Source: Aselliscus stoliczkanus
Lineage: Eukaryota > Chordata > Mammalia > Chiroptera > Hipposideridae
Length of the DNA stretch: 64,000 nucleotides
Reading direction: 5' to 3'
Assembly: GCA_033961575.1 (NCBI GenBank)
Contig: CM066728.1
Span: 112,939,852-113,003,851 of the forward strand
A program made the position numbers and the translations under genes. The notes under the pieces were generated by a model. That model was given only the letters and a program-made list of their open reading frames with translations, ran no database searches and had not been told where the DNA came from. How positions within the stretch are numbered: the first letter of the stretch is position 1; each line of letters opens with the position of its first letter. Shown here piece by piece: positions 32,441 through 44,960 of this stretch.

Positions 32441-33360
32441 TGGTTTGTCTGGCAAAGATTTCAAATTTATGCTTCAATAGGCTTTTTGAGATGTAATTCA
32501 CTTACCCTCTAATTCACCCACTTAAGTGTACAATTCAGTGCTTTTTGGTATCTTCATAGATTTGCGCAACCAACAACAGTCAATTTTAGAACGTTCCGTC
32601 GCCTCCGAAAGCAGCTGTGCCCTTAGCTCTCGCCGCCAGCCTTCCCAGCAAGCCCAGCCCTAGGGAGCTTCTGTCTGCCCCCCGCCCGTCTCCACGGGTT
32701 TCCCTGCCCTGGACTTGCCATGTGAACAGGATCTGTGGCCTTAGGGGTCTGGTTTCTGTCACTGAGTGTAGCATTTCCAAGGCTGGTCCATGCTGTGTCA
32801 TGTATCAGGACGTTATTCCTTTTCATGGCTGCATAGCATTTCAGGGGATGGATTTCGTCCATCTGCTGGTGACACCTGGGCTGAACCCTGTGAACACGCA
32901 CGCACAGCCTTGTGTGGCAGCCAGGACGGGGCTGCCCGGCCCTCGCCGCCGTTTAGCCACGCGAGGAGCCGCCTCGCTGTCGGCCCAGGTGCTGTCCACA
33001 GCGGCCCCGATCACAGCCCCGCCAGCGAGTGGCGCAGCTGATTGCGTTTCCCGGATGTTAATGACATCGGCACCTTTTAATGTGTTTGCTGGCTGTTTGC
33101 ATATCTTCCTTGAAGAATGTCTGTTTAAACCTTAGTTGAGACGTGAAGTTCTTTATACGTTATGCGTACAAATTGGTTACCAGACGTGTGATTTGCAAAT
33201 ATCGTTCCTCCTTCCGTAGGCTCTTTCCACTTTCCTGATGGTGTTCTTCGAAGGATAGACGTTTTCGATTTTGAACTTCCATGTACCTATTCTTTATGTT
33301 GTTGTTCCTGCTTTTGGTGGCATACCTCCAAATTTTTTGAGTCATAATTTTTGACTCTCT
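32440..33360 (-). repeat. Old L1 fragment (3' region), minus orientation
   Basis: Plus strand landmarks: TTGAGATGTAATTCACTTAC, AAGTGTACAATTCAGTGCTT, TTCATGGCTGCATAGCATTT and TGATTTGCAAATATCGTTCC. These appear in the order expected for the reverse complement of an ancient L1 3' end. Confidence 0.78.
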
Positions 33361-36300
33361 GCCACATGGTTGCGGCCAGGAGCCAGGGGACAGCCAGCTA
33401 TTCCGGGAACTCCCAGGGGCTATGGGTGCTGGGAGTCTCCTGACTACAAGAAACTCAACTCACTCGCTGAGCCCACGCAGGGCCGCGTAACGGAGCCACA
33501 GACGGGCTGAGGTGGGGCTGAGCTGGGGCAGCTGGGCAGGGAGCCCACCCGCAGGACACTCCGGGGGTCTGTCACCAGATGACTCCTCCACGGTGTACAT
33601 ACGGCCAGGGCGGCTCCAGACAGCCCTGTCCACACCCAGAAACTGGAGAAGAAGCAAGGGATGGTCCGCCAGCTCTGGCTGGGGGGGCCCGTGGGAGAGC
33701 CTGTGTGCAAGGCGGAAGGTGGGGCAGACCCGGCTGTCCACTCACATTGAGGCGGAGAGCAGGGGGCCCGTGGCTGGGGATGCTCCCAGCAGGTCCCAAG
33801 TTTAATCCCCAGGGCGTTCTTCCCAGGACCCCCACAGTCCCGGAGGGCCTGAGCCCAACCTGGTCCCCTCTCTCAGCTTGAATGGATGTGGCCACTCTGT
33901 CCAGCTATTCACACCGTCTTGTCATGCCCAGTGAGTCTCTCCTTAGGAAGGATGTCAGGTGGAGGCCTTCGTCACATGCTGGTGTCCCAGTGTCACAACA
34001 GCACCTGGGGCCTGGCAGATGCTGCCACCACCTCTCTACCTTCAACCCCGTCACCTCTGTGGGGAAGGGACCCTCTGTTCTGCCAGATCCTGTGTCCAGC
34101 GGGTCTATGTGGCCCCCACTTGGCCCCCAGCGCCAGCCTCCGGTCGGTTCCAGGCACCAGCTTGGCTGCCCCCCACCCCAGGGCTGCAAGTCTCCCTCTC
34201 TGGTCTCCCGTGGGCTTCGTCTCCCCATCTGAGCACATGGCCTTGTCCAGGGCCTGCCTCTGGGCTGGGCGCCTGACCAGCCTCCTGACCGTGCCAGCCC
34301 AGACCCTCCTCATGCCCTCCCGCGTGGGACCTTCACGGTCACCCCCTTCCCCACGTGTCTCACGCCCACACTCTGCAGCCGCACCACAGCCCTGCGTGCG
34401 TTTTGTCTGAAGTCTGTGGGGTCCACGCCCCCCCACCCCAGGGATGTGCTGAGCCCAGAAGCCCTCCTTCCGACTCGGGTCTCAGGCCAGCCTCCCTCCC
34501 TGGCTGCCCTCCCAGCTCCCGTCCGAGACTGCGCTCCTGGAGGGGCCCCCACTATGCCGGACGGTGCTCGCCTCCATGTGTCACCTCGGTGAATGCTTTC
34601 CCAGAGTTTTCCGGGCAGCGGTGCCCCACCTCCCGGCACATCCGGGGAGCCCGGCCTCAGAGACGCTGGGCGGCAGGTGTTCCGCCAGGAACAGGCGCTG
34701 TCCTTCTGCAGGACGCGGCCGCCAGCTGGGACCGTGGGAGCTGGACAGAGGGGTGCACGGAGAGGGGGCGCCGAGGGCGACAAGCCAGGGCCCTGGGGCC
34801 ACCCACCGGGAGGAGGGCGGCCGCGTCCGGGCTCCTGGCAGGGCAGGGGTCCAGCAGGAGGAGGGCCTGGCCTTGCTGCACTGTCGCCGCTCACCTGGAT
34901 TCACACCACAGGCTGGACCCATCGAGGCTGCTGGGCTGAAGGAGGTTTGTGGGCGACGGCCTCCTCTGCCGCTCCCCCTGCAAAGCCCGCGGGGCCCTGG
35001 GCTCCTCAGGGTTTGCCTCGGGGAGGGGCCGCCCTGTGTGCTGTGTGCAGGGACACCGGTGTCCCCTCTCCGCCCGCCCCCCGTTGCAGCAGGCCGCACC
35101 CATTCACCACTCTGTGGTGCCTGGCCTTGGGCTAGGCTGGACGCAGCCCAGAGGCTAGGCTGTGGGGCCTGCAAAAGGTGACCACGGGGCTGTTCCCGAC
35201 AGGGACGGGTCCACCCAGGGTGAGCCTCGACCCAACCGTGGGGCCTTCCCTCTGTGGGTGTCACCTTCCACTGTCACACTGGAGCACAGGAGACCTGGCT
35301 CCCTGGAGGAGGGCCCCCATGTGAGGGGACATGCAGGCTGCCTGCCGGGTGGTGGCGTCTGTCTCGGGGGCCACACACCCTCCGTTTGAATCCACAGCTG
35401 GGCGAGTCTCCGCCCACCTGGCTTGGGGACCGCAGAGCTGAGGCTGGAGTCTGAGCAGCCCCCCCCCCCAGCCCTGTCTTCTCCTCAGTGTCCCTCCCCT
35501 GAGCTCTGCCTGTTCCCTCCTCCTGCCCCAGATGACCTGAGGACCTTGTGAGCCTGTGGGAGCCTCTCTTCTGGGTGAGTCTGGGGGTGTCCAGAGCCTG
35601 CGGGGCTGGGATAGGGGTCCTGAGCCTGGGCGCTGAGGGGCGGCCTGGTCCTGGGTGCAAGCAGACCCAGGCCACAGCTGCTCGCCCCACCCCTGGGCAG
35701 AGCCTGCCGCATGCTCTCCCTCCCACTGCCCGCACCCAGCACCTCTGCCTGCAGATAATTGAGAAGAGCTACTGGAGACGAGCTGACCGGGCCGGGCAAC
35801 CAGACACGGAGGACTAGTTCCAGTTCCTGGGGACATTCAGGGCCCTGCGACTGGCTTCAGGGACACAGCCTCCACCCACGACAGCCATCCAATGGTTACT
35901 GAGGTGTCCGGTGCCCCCTTCACTGTGGACCAGCCCCAGCCCAGCCCGTGGACCCCACTGACCTCAGCCCCGTGTCCCTCCAGCGCAGCCTCCCCACCAG
36001 GTGGGCAGCAGGAGAGATGGGCTGGGAGGTGGGGCTAGCGAGGCCGCCAGGCCTCCCACGCTCAAGTCAGACAAGCCCAGAGGAACTGAAATGGATCTGA
36101 ATGATTGCCACCTGTACCTGGTTGCTTCTTTTGTTAGGAAATACCCACCAATTCCGGCTTCCTGGCTGCCTGGGGTAAGGGTGGGGCTGAGGGTGAATTC
36201 TGATGCCCCACCGCTCCCTCGGCAGTCCTCTCAAGCTTAGGGAGGCGCTGTGATTTTATTAGAGGCACCTGGTGTGGGGGTGACCTTGACAAAGCCTGGG

Positions 36301-36680
36301 GGTTTCCTTCTGAGTGGTGGGTGAGCGGTTCCCCAGTTGCTGGGTCTTGGGAAATGCCTTTCCATAAGAGATCAGAAAACAAGCAAACCCAGAAGCACGT
36401 GGACAGGACCAGGTGTAGAGAGGGTCTTTAACGTGAGTCCATCCATAGAAGACAGCTGTCTTAGTGGTGCGGAAGTCAGTCACAAACGTTACGGTTACTC
36501 AGGCAGGAACCCACCAGGTTTACTGAAATGTCTTGAATCGCAGTGGGGCTTAGGGAACACTCACCCCTTTTCTTCAGAGTAGAACTTTGCCTCAGTATTT
36601 AGAGGAGAGCTCGTCTTCCTAATTCAGTAATTTTACTTCTAGGTTTTATTTCTAAGGAAATATTGAGAAGGATTTTTTCT
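33361..36680. other. Intergenic GC-rich stretch
   Basis: No exon, array or nameable repeat was recognised. The several 150-230-codon open frames overlap on both strands, as expected for high GC. Confidence 0.5.
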
Positions 36681-36683
36681 TTT

Positions 36684-36820
36684 TTTTAGCTGAGCCATCC
36701 TGCCACCTGTGGGCAGCTCAGCAGCAGCTTAGCTCAGGCTGGGCATCGAACTGCTGTTACTCAGAGCTCAGCACGCACTCTTGAGCGAGCTCTTAACCAA
36801 CTGAGCCACTCGGCCGGCCC
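36684..36820 (-). repeat. tRNA-derived SINE, alternative-tail form
   Basis: Read on the minus strand it shares the GGCCGGCCGAGTGGCTCAGTT head, but carries a different core (GAGCTCGCTCAAGAGTGCG) and ends GGCAGGATGGCTCAGC plus an A run. A sister copy lies at 42046. Confidence 0.82.
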
Positions 36821-36887
36821 GAGAAGGAGGATTTTTGTACAAAGATACTCATCATGGTTTCTGTACAGTGGTGAAGGTCTGGAACAC

Positions 36888-36897
36888 ACACACTCAC

Positions 36898-36934
<37 letters not shown>

Positions 36935-36985
36935 ACACACACAGCACCCTCACCCACACACGCACCCACACACATACACACAAGG
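36888..36985 (+). repeat. (CA)n microsatellite
   Basis: An uninterrupted CA run followed by interrupted CA/CCCA repeats. Confidence 0.95.
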
Positions 36986-37224
36986 ACAGTTGGAGACCAG
37001 CTTGCAGGCCGTGGCTGCTGGCAAGTGCGAGCGATCCTGGGAAGGCATCTGACACACAGACCATGCTCCTGTTACGTGAATAAATCAGACTTGAAACCAG
37101 GAAAAAGTGCAGCGTGTGTAAACTGCTCATCATCGCTAAATGGGTAGGTGATTTTAATTTTCTTTTTATAGTTTTCTGTATTTTAAAAAATTTATACAGT
37201 GAGCATATATTGTCTTGATTTTTA

Positions 37225-37334
37225 TTTTTTTATTTTTTAAGAGGGCAGTGTCACTGGCCCTCATATGTGGGACCCAAACTGGGGCCGTTGGCGTCCCAAG
37301 CCAGTGCTTAACCACCGTGCCACTCGGTCGGCCC
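37225..37334 (-). repeat. tRNA-derived SINE, short form
   Basis: Complete minus-orientation copy. It is bracketed by TGTCTTGATTTTTA at 37211-37224 and 37335-37348. Confidence 0.9.
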
Positions 37335-37348
37335 TGTCTTGATTTTTA

Positions 37349-37818
37349 TGTTTTTTTGTTTTTTTTTTTGTTTTGTTTTTTTTTAAGATTTTATTAGGAA
37401 ATTGGTGGAGGGGAACAGCGTTGAGGAATCGGGGAAGGGGAACAGACAAGTTGCTGTCTTTTTGTTCTTCAGTTTAGTTGCGTAGGATGTTGCTTCACTG
37501 TTGGTATCGTCATTGCGCTCTTCCCGGATGAGGCAGATCGGTCGCTGGCCTCTGGATGTCGCTCATCGCAGCTATCGGCAGCTCACGCTTGGCTGCCAGC
37601 CGCTCACGCTGGCTGCGGGCCACTCACTGTAGCCTATGGCAGCCCACTGCAGCAGGGGCTGCAGCCCACACCATCACCGGGGCTCGCACAGCCCAGCTCC
37701 AGGTGGAGCTGTTGTTAGCTGTAGAGGGCAGTGTCACTGGCCCTCATGTGGGATCCGAACCAGGGCCGCTGGCATCCCCAAACCAGCGCTTAACCAATGC
37801 GCCACTCGGCCGGCCCCC
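37349..37818 (-). repeat. Composite SINE, minus orientation
   Basis: A long T-rich left end is followed by the GGGGAACAG tail region, the roughly 330-bp body and the short-SINE head at the right. The same 14-bp target sequence borders it at 37335-37348 and 37819-37832. Confidence 0.9.
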
Positions 37819-37884
37819 TGTCTTGATTTTTAAAAGGCTACCAATCAATGTTCCTTTTATGAGTTCTTTGAATTGTGGGAAGAT

Positions 37885-38325
37885 TGTTTTTTAAATTTAT
37901 AGCTTTGTTGAGATATAATTCATATGCTGTACAGCTCAGCCATCTGAAGCGTATGCATATTTTAATGGGTTTTAGTGTACTCACTGAGCTACTTGACCGT
38001 CAGCACAATCCAAGCTTACAGCACTTTCATCTCCTCAAAGAGAAACCGTGTTCCTCCCCAGCCCTCCCCCGGCCCGACAGCCGCTGATCAGCTTATTCCT
38101 GGACATGTCACGTAAACGGGACGTGGCGTCTGGCCTCTCACTCGGCAGGACACTTGTAGGCTCATCGGTGGGCCGCCCACGTCAGAGCTCCCTTCCCTTT
38201 CACGGCTGTGTTGTACTCCCCTGCGTGGAGGGGCTCGTTATGCTGACCCACGCATGGGCGCCCGGGCGGTTCGGTGTTGGGCGGTGTGAACAGTGCTGCC
38301 ATGAACGTGTGCACACAGGCTTGTT
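37885..38325 (-). repeat. Old L1 3'-end fragment, minus orientation
   Basis: Plus strand shows TTGTTGAGATATAATTCATA, AGAGAAACCGTGTTCC and GGACATGTCACGTAAACGGG, the reverse complement of an ancient L1 3' end. CpG content is high for such a repeat. Confidence 0.65.
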
Positions 38326-38602
38326 TGCGTCCCCTTTCAGTCTTTCACAGGCCATCTGCCCCCGCCCCCGGGGTGGAGGGTGACCCCCCTGGGCTGTGTC
38401 AGCTGGAGCACCATTGGGTGATCCGGAGGTCACCTGGCCAAACACAGCAGGCCAGGCGCGGGCAGTCTCAGCGGGCTGGGGCAGAGCAGCGGCTCTGTCC
38501 TGCTGGAGGGTGGCCTCCAGAGGCAGCTTCCACACCAGCCACCACAGCCCCTTGCCCGTGGTAACTGCAAAATATTTTGTATGGAAAAGTGGATGTGTGT
38601 CA

Positions 38603-38712
38603 GGGCCGGCCGAGTGGCGCATTGGTTAAGCGCTGGCTTGGGAAGCCAGCGGCCCCGGTTCGGGTCCCACATATGAGGGCCAGTGACACTGCCCTCAAAA
38701 AAAAAAAAAAAA
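38603..38712 (+). repeat. tRNA-derived SINE, short form, near-consensus
   Basis: Full head GGGCCGGCCGAGTGGCGCA, GGTTCGGGTCC, tail and A run. It is flanked by GGATGTGTGT at 38591-38600 and 38716-38725. Confidence 0.92.
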
Positions 38713-38725
38713 GGGGGATGTGTGT

Positions 38726-41480
38726 GAGGTTAGGGGCCACACAAAGACAGGTGGACACAGCAGCCTCATGTGGGTGGGTAGCAAGAACTGCCGTTTTAGG
38801 CCCCTCGGCACACGCCAGGCTGCCCCTGCGGAGATCCCAGCCGTCCCGGGAACCTGCCAAGCCCCGGGCAGCAGGCGGCAGCCTGGGAGGAAGGGCGCCG
38901 GGGACAGGGCCGTCCTCTCCCGGCCCTGCGAGACGGGGAGCGCTGGCTTCTGTCCACAAGTCCCCCAGTCCTCCAGGCCTCCATCCGGCAGGACGCCGCG
39001 GGATTGTGTGACTGAGCCCTTTATCACCGGGTCACATGATGACCTCGCAGCCTGGCGGCCACAGTCGGAAGCGGCCTCCCTGGCCGGGTCGCAGGAGTGC
39101 ACAGGGTTGGCCTGCAGGGGCTGCGGGGGCCATTCCGCTCCTTCTCTTATCAGCTTCTCCAGGCTGCTTCTCCTAGGGCTCCCCACACCCCAACTCTCTG
39201 ACTCTGTCTCCTGCCCACCCCCCATTTGTAAGAACCCCCGTGATTGCGCTGGGCCTCCCAGATAACCCAGGACCTTGTCTCCACCTCAAGGCCAGTGGGT
39301 CAGCAAACGTGTTCCCTTTTGTCACATAATCTGACCTCTCCTCTCACAGGACTTGGGGTTAGGACATGATGTCCTCGGGGGTTACTACCCTGCCTATCAT
39401 ATCGGGCATTCCCTCTGTGCTCAGATGGACGCAAAGGGGACGCTGGGAAATGTGCAGAGATGTCATGACCCTGCCCGGCCCCAGGGATCAAAGCTCCCCT
39501 GAGGACAGTCAATAAGTCATGATTCCTCTTCCCACAGCGCGTCATTCCCTTTCTCAGCCGCACCCATCAGCACAGCTCCTGCCACTGACTCCACCCTGCC
39601 CAGCTTCTCCAGAAGGGAGCGTGCGAATGGGCACGACAGCTGGGCAGGCGGGGTCCAGAGAGAGACAGAGACATACACACACACGGAGAGACAGGAAAAC
39701 AGACACACAGAGTCACAGGGACACAGCGACAGAGAGAGACACAGAGAGACAGAGGGAGAGCCATGTCCGTGCTCCCAGGGCCGGCCTGGGGGACGAGCCA
39801 CCTTCACGGTGCAATGCTCTTTCCTGCACAGGCACAGGGGGTGCTTGGGGCACCTGGGCTGTGGCCCCCGGCAGATCGGGCAGTAACCGTCATCCTGGAA
39901 GCCAGGCCCGCGGTTGTCATCACAGTTGAAAACCACGGTTGATTGTATATTCCCTGAGAAAGTTTTCAGTTTGTGTTTTCATTTCCCAATCACTTTAACC
40001 TGAGGGAAGAAGTCGGAGCCAGGTGTCTCCCACGGGGCGTCTGCCAGAACCCTCCCCCTCGGCCCAGGGGCGCCCGCCACGCCCAGACACACCTGTGATC
40101 TCCCAGGAAGGATGTGGTGTCACCTGGGAGCAGGACCAGCAAACGCTGTACTCTGTGTATCCTTTAACTGGGGTGTGAATAAACTGCATATACACATTCA
40201 TCCCCCAAATCAGGACGGACGGGTGCCCGACCCCACGAGGCCCAGATGCGCACCGGCCCCACTGCTCTGGCCTGGGCCAGCGCCCGCTTGCCCCAGCTTC
40301 CAGACCAGGGTGCGGGGTGCAGGCCGGCCTCCTTCCACCCTCGTGACTCAGGAAGCCGCACCTCCGGCGAGGTGACACGTGTCCACTCTGCGCCATTGCC
40401 CACGCAGTGTCCAGGACATGTGTGAAGGCCCAGGGCGCTCCCTCTGCTCCCGCAGCCGGTGCCTCCCCGGCGGACGGTGAGCCAGGGTGCCAGTCCTGCA
40501 GGGCTGCCCTGAGGGTCCAGCTCGCCGTGTGGGATGGCGGCTGCACAGCCCACGGCCACGGCAGGCCCAGCGCAGGCGACACGCAGAGGGGACCCTGCCC
40601 CTCCTGCCCCACAGCCTGGCCCTGGGCCCCGCAGAGACCGGTTCCTGAGCCGCGGGGATGTCCACAGTGCGTGCAAAGAGAAGAATGCATTGTTTCCAGG
40701 AAAGCGTCTAAGGAGCCTCACCAGCCGACAGCACAAGAGACACAGATGAGGCACAATCGGTCCCTTTATGCTAACGCACGCCGGCCTGTGTCTGCCGCTC
40801 CCACGCCCCCGCCTGCCTCCCGCCTCCTCAGCTCTCACGGTGAGCGGCCTGATAATTCCTTTGACCACAGTGTTTATTAAATATGGATTGCAGTAATAAG
40901 AAACGATTTCTACCAAAATCCAGAGGAAAAGAAAACATATCAAGTAAACCAGAACGGCTAGGACTTGCCTCGGCTTTAAAAGGCAGTGCCCACAACAGCA
41001 GAGCTGACGTTTGCTGTGTGGGCCTTGGCACCAGGATTTCTCTGCTAAGGGCTTTTTGGGGCAAAGGGTTTGGAAACTGCTTTTGTCATGCTTGTCATAA
41101 GTAAGCAATGCCTTGGCAGGTCCTTGACGGCCACATGGAAAGTAAAAAAATCAAAAGCAAGTGCATGAAAGGACATTGGTTCCACGGGCCCAGCCTCAGG
41201 GCTCCGTGAGGGGCCAGCGCCCTGGGGTCCCCAGGGATCGGCCGACATGGCGCTTCCGGGCCCATCTGGGCCACGCCGCTGGCCAGCTGAGCCTGTGCTG
41301 CCTGTCAGGAGACTGACAGGTGACCAGCGGCAGACGCAGATGGCCGCCGACTGGCCTCATGATCCAGAAATCACCGTCGCTGAAACCCTGTATCAATGAA
41401 CGGTTTTAGGCCATTTTATATTTCCTATATGTCGTCAGTAAATTAAGATAGTATTATTTCCTCCTTTCTTTTTCTTCCTG
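38726..41480. other. Intergenic stretch without recognised genes
   Basis: Contains a CA/GA-rich low-complexity patch at 39655-39765. A 314-codon minus-strand open frame at 40164-41108 has one hydrophobic segment but no family resemblance, so it is not called a gene. Confidence 0.45.
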
Positions 41481-42045
41481 TTTACTTGTTTTGTTGCCCT
41501 GGAAGGAGCCTCTGGTAACACGTTTAGTCCGAGTGGTAAAATTTGGCACCTGCAGCCCGCGCGTCTCCCCCACATTTCAGTATCTGTGTGGTGTTCGTAG
41601 GTGTTCTACGTCAGACAAAGGGTTGCCTTTGCTTCCTTTGTCTAGAGTTATGAGGAATGGGTCAATGTTTTAGAGCTTTTTTCTGCATCTGTGGAAATGG
41701 TTACGTGATGTTTTCTGGTTTGTATCTGATCACTGGTGCTGCGTGTTGACATGTTTTTTCTTGCCTTACCATTCTTGCGTGTCTGCATCGTGCCTCGGTT
41801 AGCCGCACTGCACTTCACACCCTGTTGGCTGCGACTTGCTCATTTTTAAAGCGTATTTGTGTCCATGACCGTTATGACTGCTGCGATGTTTCTCCCTCGC
41901 AATGACTCTGTCGGATATTAATAACGAGGTCAGGCTGGGGCTCTTAAATTTCTTTTCTCTGTAAGGTTAATGTGATTTCTTCCACACAATTGGATACATT
42001 TCCTGGTGAAGCCAACTCCATGTGGAGTTTTGTGGGGCTGTTTTT

Positions 42046-42197
42046 TGTTGTTGTTGTTGTTTTGTTTTGGCTGAGCCATCCTGCCAGCTCAGCGGCTGCT
42101 CAGCTCGGGCTGGGAATCCAACCAGCAACCCTGTTGCTCAGAGTTCAGCTCGCACTCTTGAGCGAGCTCTTAACCAACTGAGCCACTCGGCTGGCCC
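42046..42197 (-). repeat. tRNA-derived SINE, alternative-tail form
   Basis: Same structure as 36684-36820. GGGGCTGTTTT occurs just left and right of it, at about 42034 and 42200, as a target duplication. Confidence 0.85.
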
Positions 42198-43848
42198 AAG
42201 GGGCTGTTTTCAATAAGGCTTTGCAGGCTTTAAACTTTCTCTTGCATCAGTTTTGTCAAGTTGTGTTTTTCAGAATTTGTTTGTATAAATTTTCAAAATT
42301 ATTGGCATAAATTGTTCGGCATACTTTTTAATTATTTAATATCTGTGGGATCTTTAGTGATGGCTCCATTCTCATCTTTGATATTGTAGATTTGTGCCTC
42401 ATTTTTTCCTTGAAGAATCTGTCTAGGAGTTTATCATCTTGTTTTTAATTCTATTTCAAGCAAACAACTTTCGGCTGTTGATTTTTTTCTTGATGTAATG
42501 TTTTCTATTTCATTAATTACTGATGTTATCATTGTTGTTTTCTTCCAATTTATTGACTGTTATTCTTTAATTTTCTGTTATTTTTCCAAGTTCTTGAGAA
42601 AAATACTTAGTTATTTGAATTTCAGCATTTTTCATAATATTTGTGTTGTAGGTTGTACATTTTCTCTCACTGCTGCTTTTTTGTCAGTACATCACACAAG
42701 TTTTTATACTTCGCATTTTTTTATCATCATCCAGTTGAAATATTTCCTAATTTCCATTGGGGCTTCTTTGACTGATGGATCATTTAGAAGTTTATCACTT
42801 TATATTCAAACATTTGGGATTTTTCCGGTGTAACCTGCTGTCAATGATCTCACCGTGGTCACAGATGATTCTCTATACTGCTATCAGCACCTGACAATTA
42901 GTTGAAGCTTCTTACTGGACCAGCACGTCATCGGTTTTGGCTTATGATCCTTGTGCACTTGGGAAAAAGTGTACACTGCAGTCATCTCTCAGGTGCAGGA
43001 TTCTGGGCATGTCAACCATGTCAAATTCACTTGTCACGTTTTTCAACTCTTCAATTTTTCCATCGATTTTTAGTGTATTTGCACGGTATACCTTCTCACA
43101 CCCTTACGTGTTTGTGTATTTATTTTGTCAGGTCATCTGAGGAAATAAAGTTTTTTTTTTTGTTTTATTTTTGTAATCCAGTCTGACTAGCTTTGTCTTT
43201 TAATTAGAGTATTAATATAATTTAATGATGTAATGAAATACTGGATACATTATTTTAGTGTAACTGATGGTACATTGGCATTTAAATTTACCACATTACA
43301 GTTTGCTGTGTGGTGGGCTCCTCTGTTCCTTATCTTTCTCTGCAAGTTTCTGCCTAAGCAGATGTTCCTTATTATTTCCTCCACATTAGATTTGTATTAT
43401 TCTTTTAGTGATTTGCCACACACATCCTTGATATTAGAGCTGGCACTTTTAGCCCTGCTGGACAATGCAAGCACCTGACATCCTATAATCCCATTTGCCT
43501 ATTTGAGCCTTTGTGCTATTGTACTGTATCCTAATTTTACATGTATTTAAATTCTGCAAGATATTGTTTTTATTCATTTGAATATAGCTTAACTTCATGT
43601 TAATTTTCAAAAACTATTTTATCTACAAAGCAAACTAATGTAGTAAATTTATCTGGACATAGAATTCTAGGTGAGCTCTTATTTTTTCCAGGATTTAAAA
43701 GTATATCATGCAATTGTCTTCCAGCTCCCATCATTTTTGTTGAGAAGTCAGCTGTCAATCTGTTTATTTTTACAATTTTCCCCTTTGCTTTCATTTTTGA
43801 CAGCTTGACTGTAATGTGCCTAGCTATGGTCTTCTCTGTGTTCATTTT

Positions 43849-44258
43849 TTCTGGGTGGGGGGGAATCAGGGGAGGGGAACAGACAAGTTGCTGTCCTTTT
43901 GTTCTTCAGTCTAGTTGCGGAGGACATCGCTTCACTGGCCCATGTTGGTATCGTCATGGCACTCTTCCCGGGTGAGGCAGATCAGTCGCCGGCCTCTGGA
44001 TGTCGCTCACCGCTGCTCTTGGTGGCTCACGCTGGCTGCCAGCCACTCACGCTGGCTGCCGGCCACTCACTGTAGCCTATGGCAGCCCACTGCAGCAGGG
44101 GCTGCAGCCTACACCGTCACCGGGGCTCGCAGCCCAGCTCCAGGTGGAGCTGTTGTTAGCTGTAGAGGGCAGTGTCACTGGCCCTCATACGTGGGATCCA
44201 AACCGGGGCCGCTGGCATCCCTAAACCAGCTCTTAACCAATGCGCCACTCGGCCGGCC
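43849..44258 (-). repeat. Composite SINE, minus orientation
   Basis: Inserted in the L1 remnant. A perfect 18-bp duplication, CTTCTCTGTGTTCATTTT, flanks it at 43831-43848 and 44259-44276. Body and head match the other composite copies. Confidence 0.93.
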
Positions 44259-44602
44259 CTTCTCTGTGTTCATTTTGCTTCATGTTTGCAGATCTTCACA
44301 AATGCATGGTTTAATTGCCCTTCGTTGGTTTGGGAAGTTTCTTGACCAGTGTTTCTTCAATTATTTCTTCTCCCTTTCCCTCTCTTCTCCTCCTGGGACT
44401 CCAGTCCATGCATGTTATACCTTTTCACTATGTCTCGTAATTTTTTTGTGCTCTGTTTTTCTATTTTAATCCTTTTAGCTTTCATTGCTTTGTTCTTGGC
44501 ATTTTCTACTGACTTGTCTTCCATTTCACTGAACTTTATTCAGCTGTCTAACCCAACTGCTAAACCTATCTTTCAGGTACTTCATTTCAATTAATGTAAT
44601 TT

Positions 44603-44723
44603 ATTTATTTATTTATTTTTTAATTTTTTTGAGGGCAGTGTCACTGGCCCTCATATGTGGGCTGAACCCGGGGCCGCTGGCATCCCAAGCCAGCTCTTAA
44701 CCACCGTGCCACTCGGCCGGCCC
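44603..44723 (-). repeat. tRNA-derived SINE, short form
   Basis: Flanked by the 16-bp duplication TCAATTAATGTAATTT at 44587-44602 and 44724-44739. A (TTTA)n-like stretch forms its tail. Confidence 0.92.
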
Positions 44724-44960
44724 TCAATTAATGTAATTTTTAATTCTAATATTTCCAATTGTTTAAAAAATATATATTTTAGTTCTCCCATAAAACTGTC
44801 CACCTTGTCATATTTCTATGTACATATTAACAACAGTGAATTTAAAATCCATACCTGGTAAGTCCAGTATGTGATCACATTTGATTCTCTTCATATCATC
44901 TTTTGATCTCCTGGTATTTGGCCATTTTGCCCATGGTTTGGCTGGAAATTGTGAGAGTGT

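Larger units (their letters stand above)
41480..44960 (-). repeat. Old L1 ORF2-region remnant, minus orientation, interrupted
   Basis: AT-rich stretch whose plus strand reads as reverse-complement L1. Phrases include CCTGGTGAAGCCAACTCC, CCTTGAAGAATCTGTCTAGG, TTGAGAAGTCAGCTGTCAAT and GTTGGTTTGGGAAGTTTC, in order. It has no intact reading frame and is broken by SINEs at 42046, 43849 and 44603. Confidence 0.7.

Noticed and set aside
38603..38712. Possible tRNA gene (GGTTCG B box, TGGTTAAG)
   Set aside because: A run, target duplications and many copies show it is a SINE, not a tRNA gene.
39517..39936. Cys-rich minus-strand frame (GYCPICRGPQPRCPKHPLC) resembling a zinc-binding motif
   Set aside because: The spacing does not fit RING, PHD or other known fingers, and the frame runs into a GA/CA low-complexity patch. 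Probably chance.
40164..41108. 314-codon minus-strand frame with a hydrophobic stretch
   Set aside because: No recognised family, half of it has the Gly/Pro/Arg composition of GC-rich noncoding DNA, and no supporting splice or promoter evidence. A protein search with the first 100 residues would settle it.
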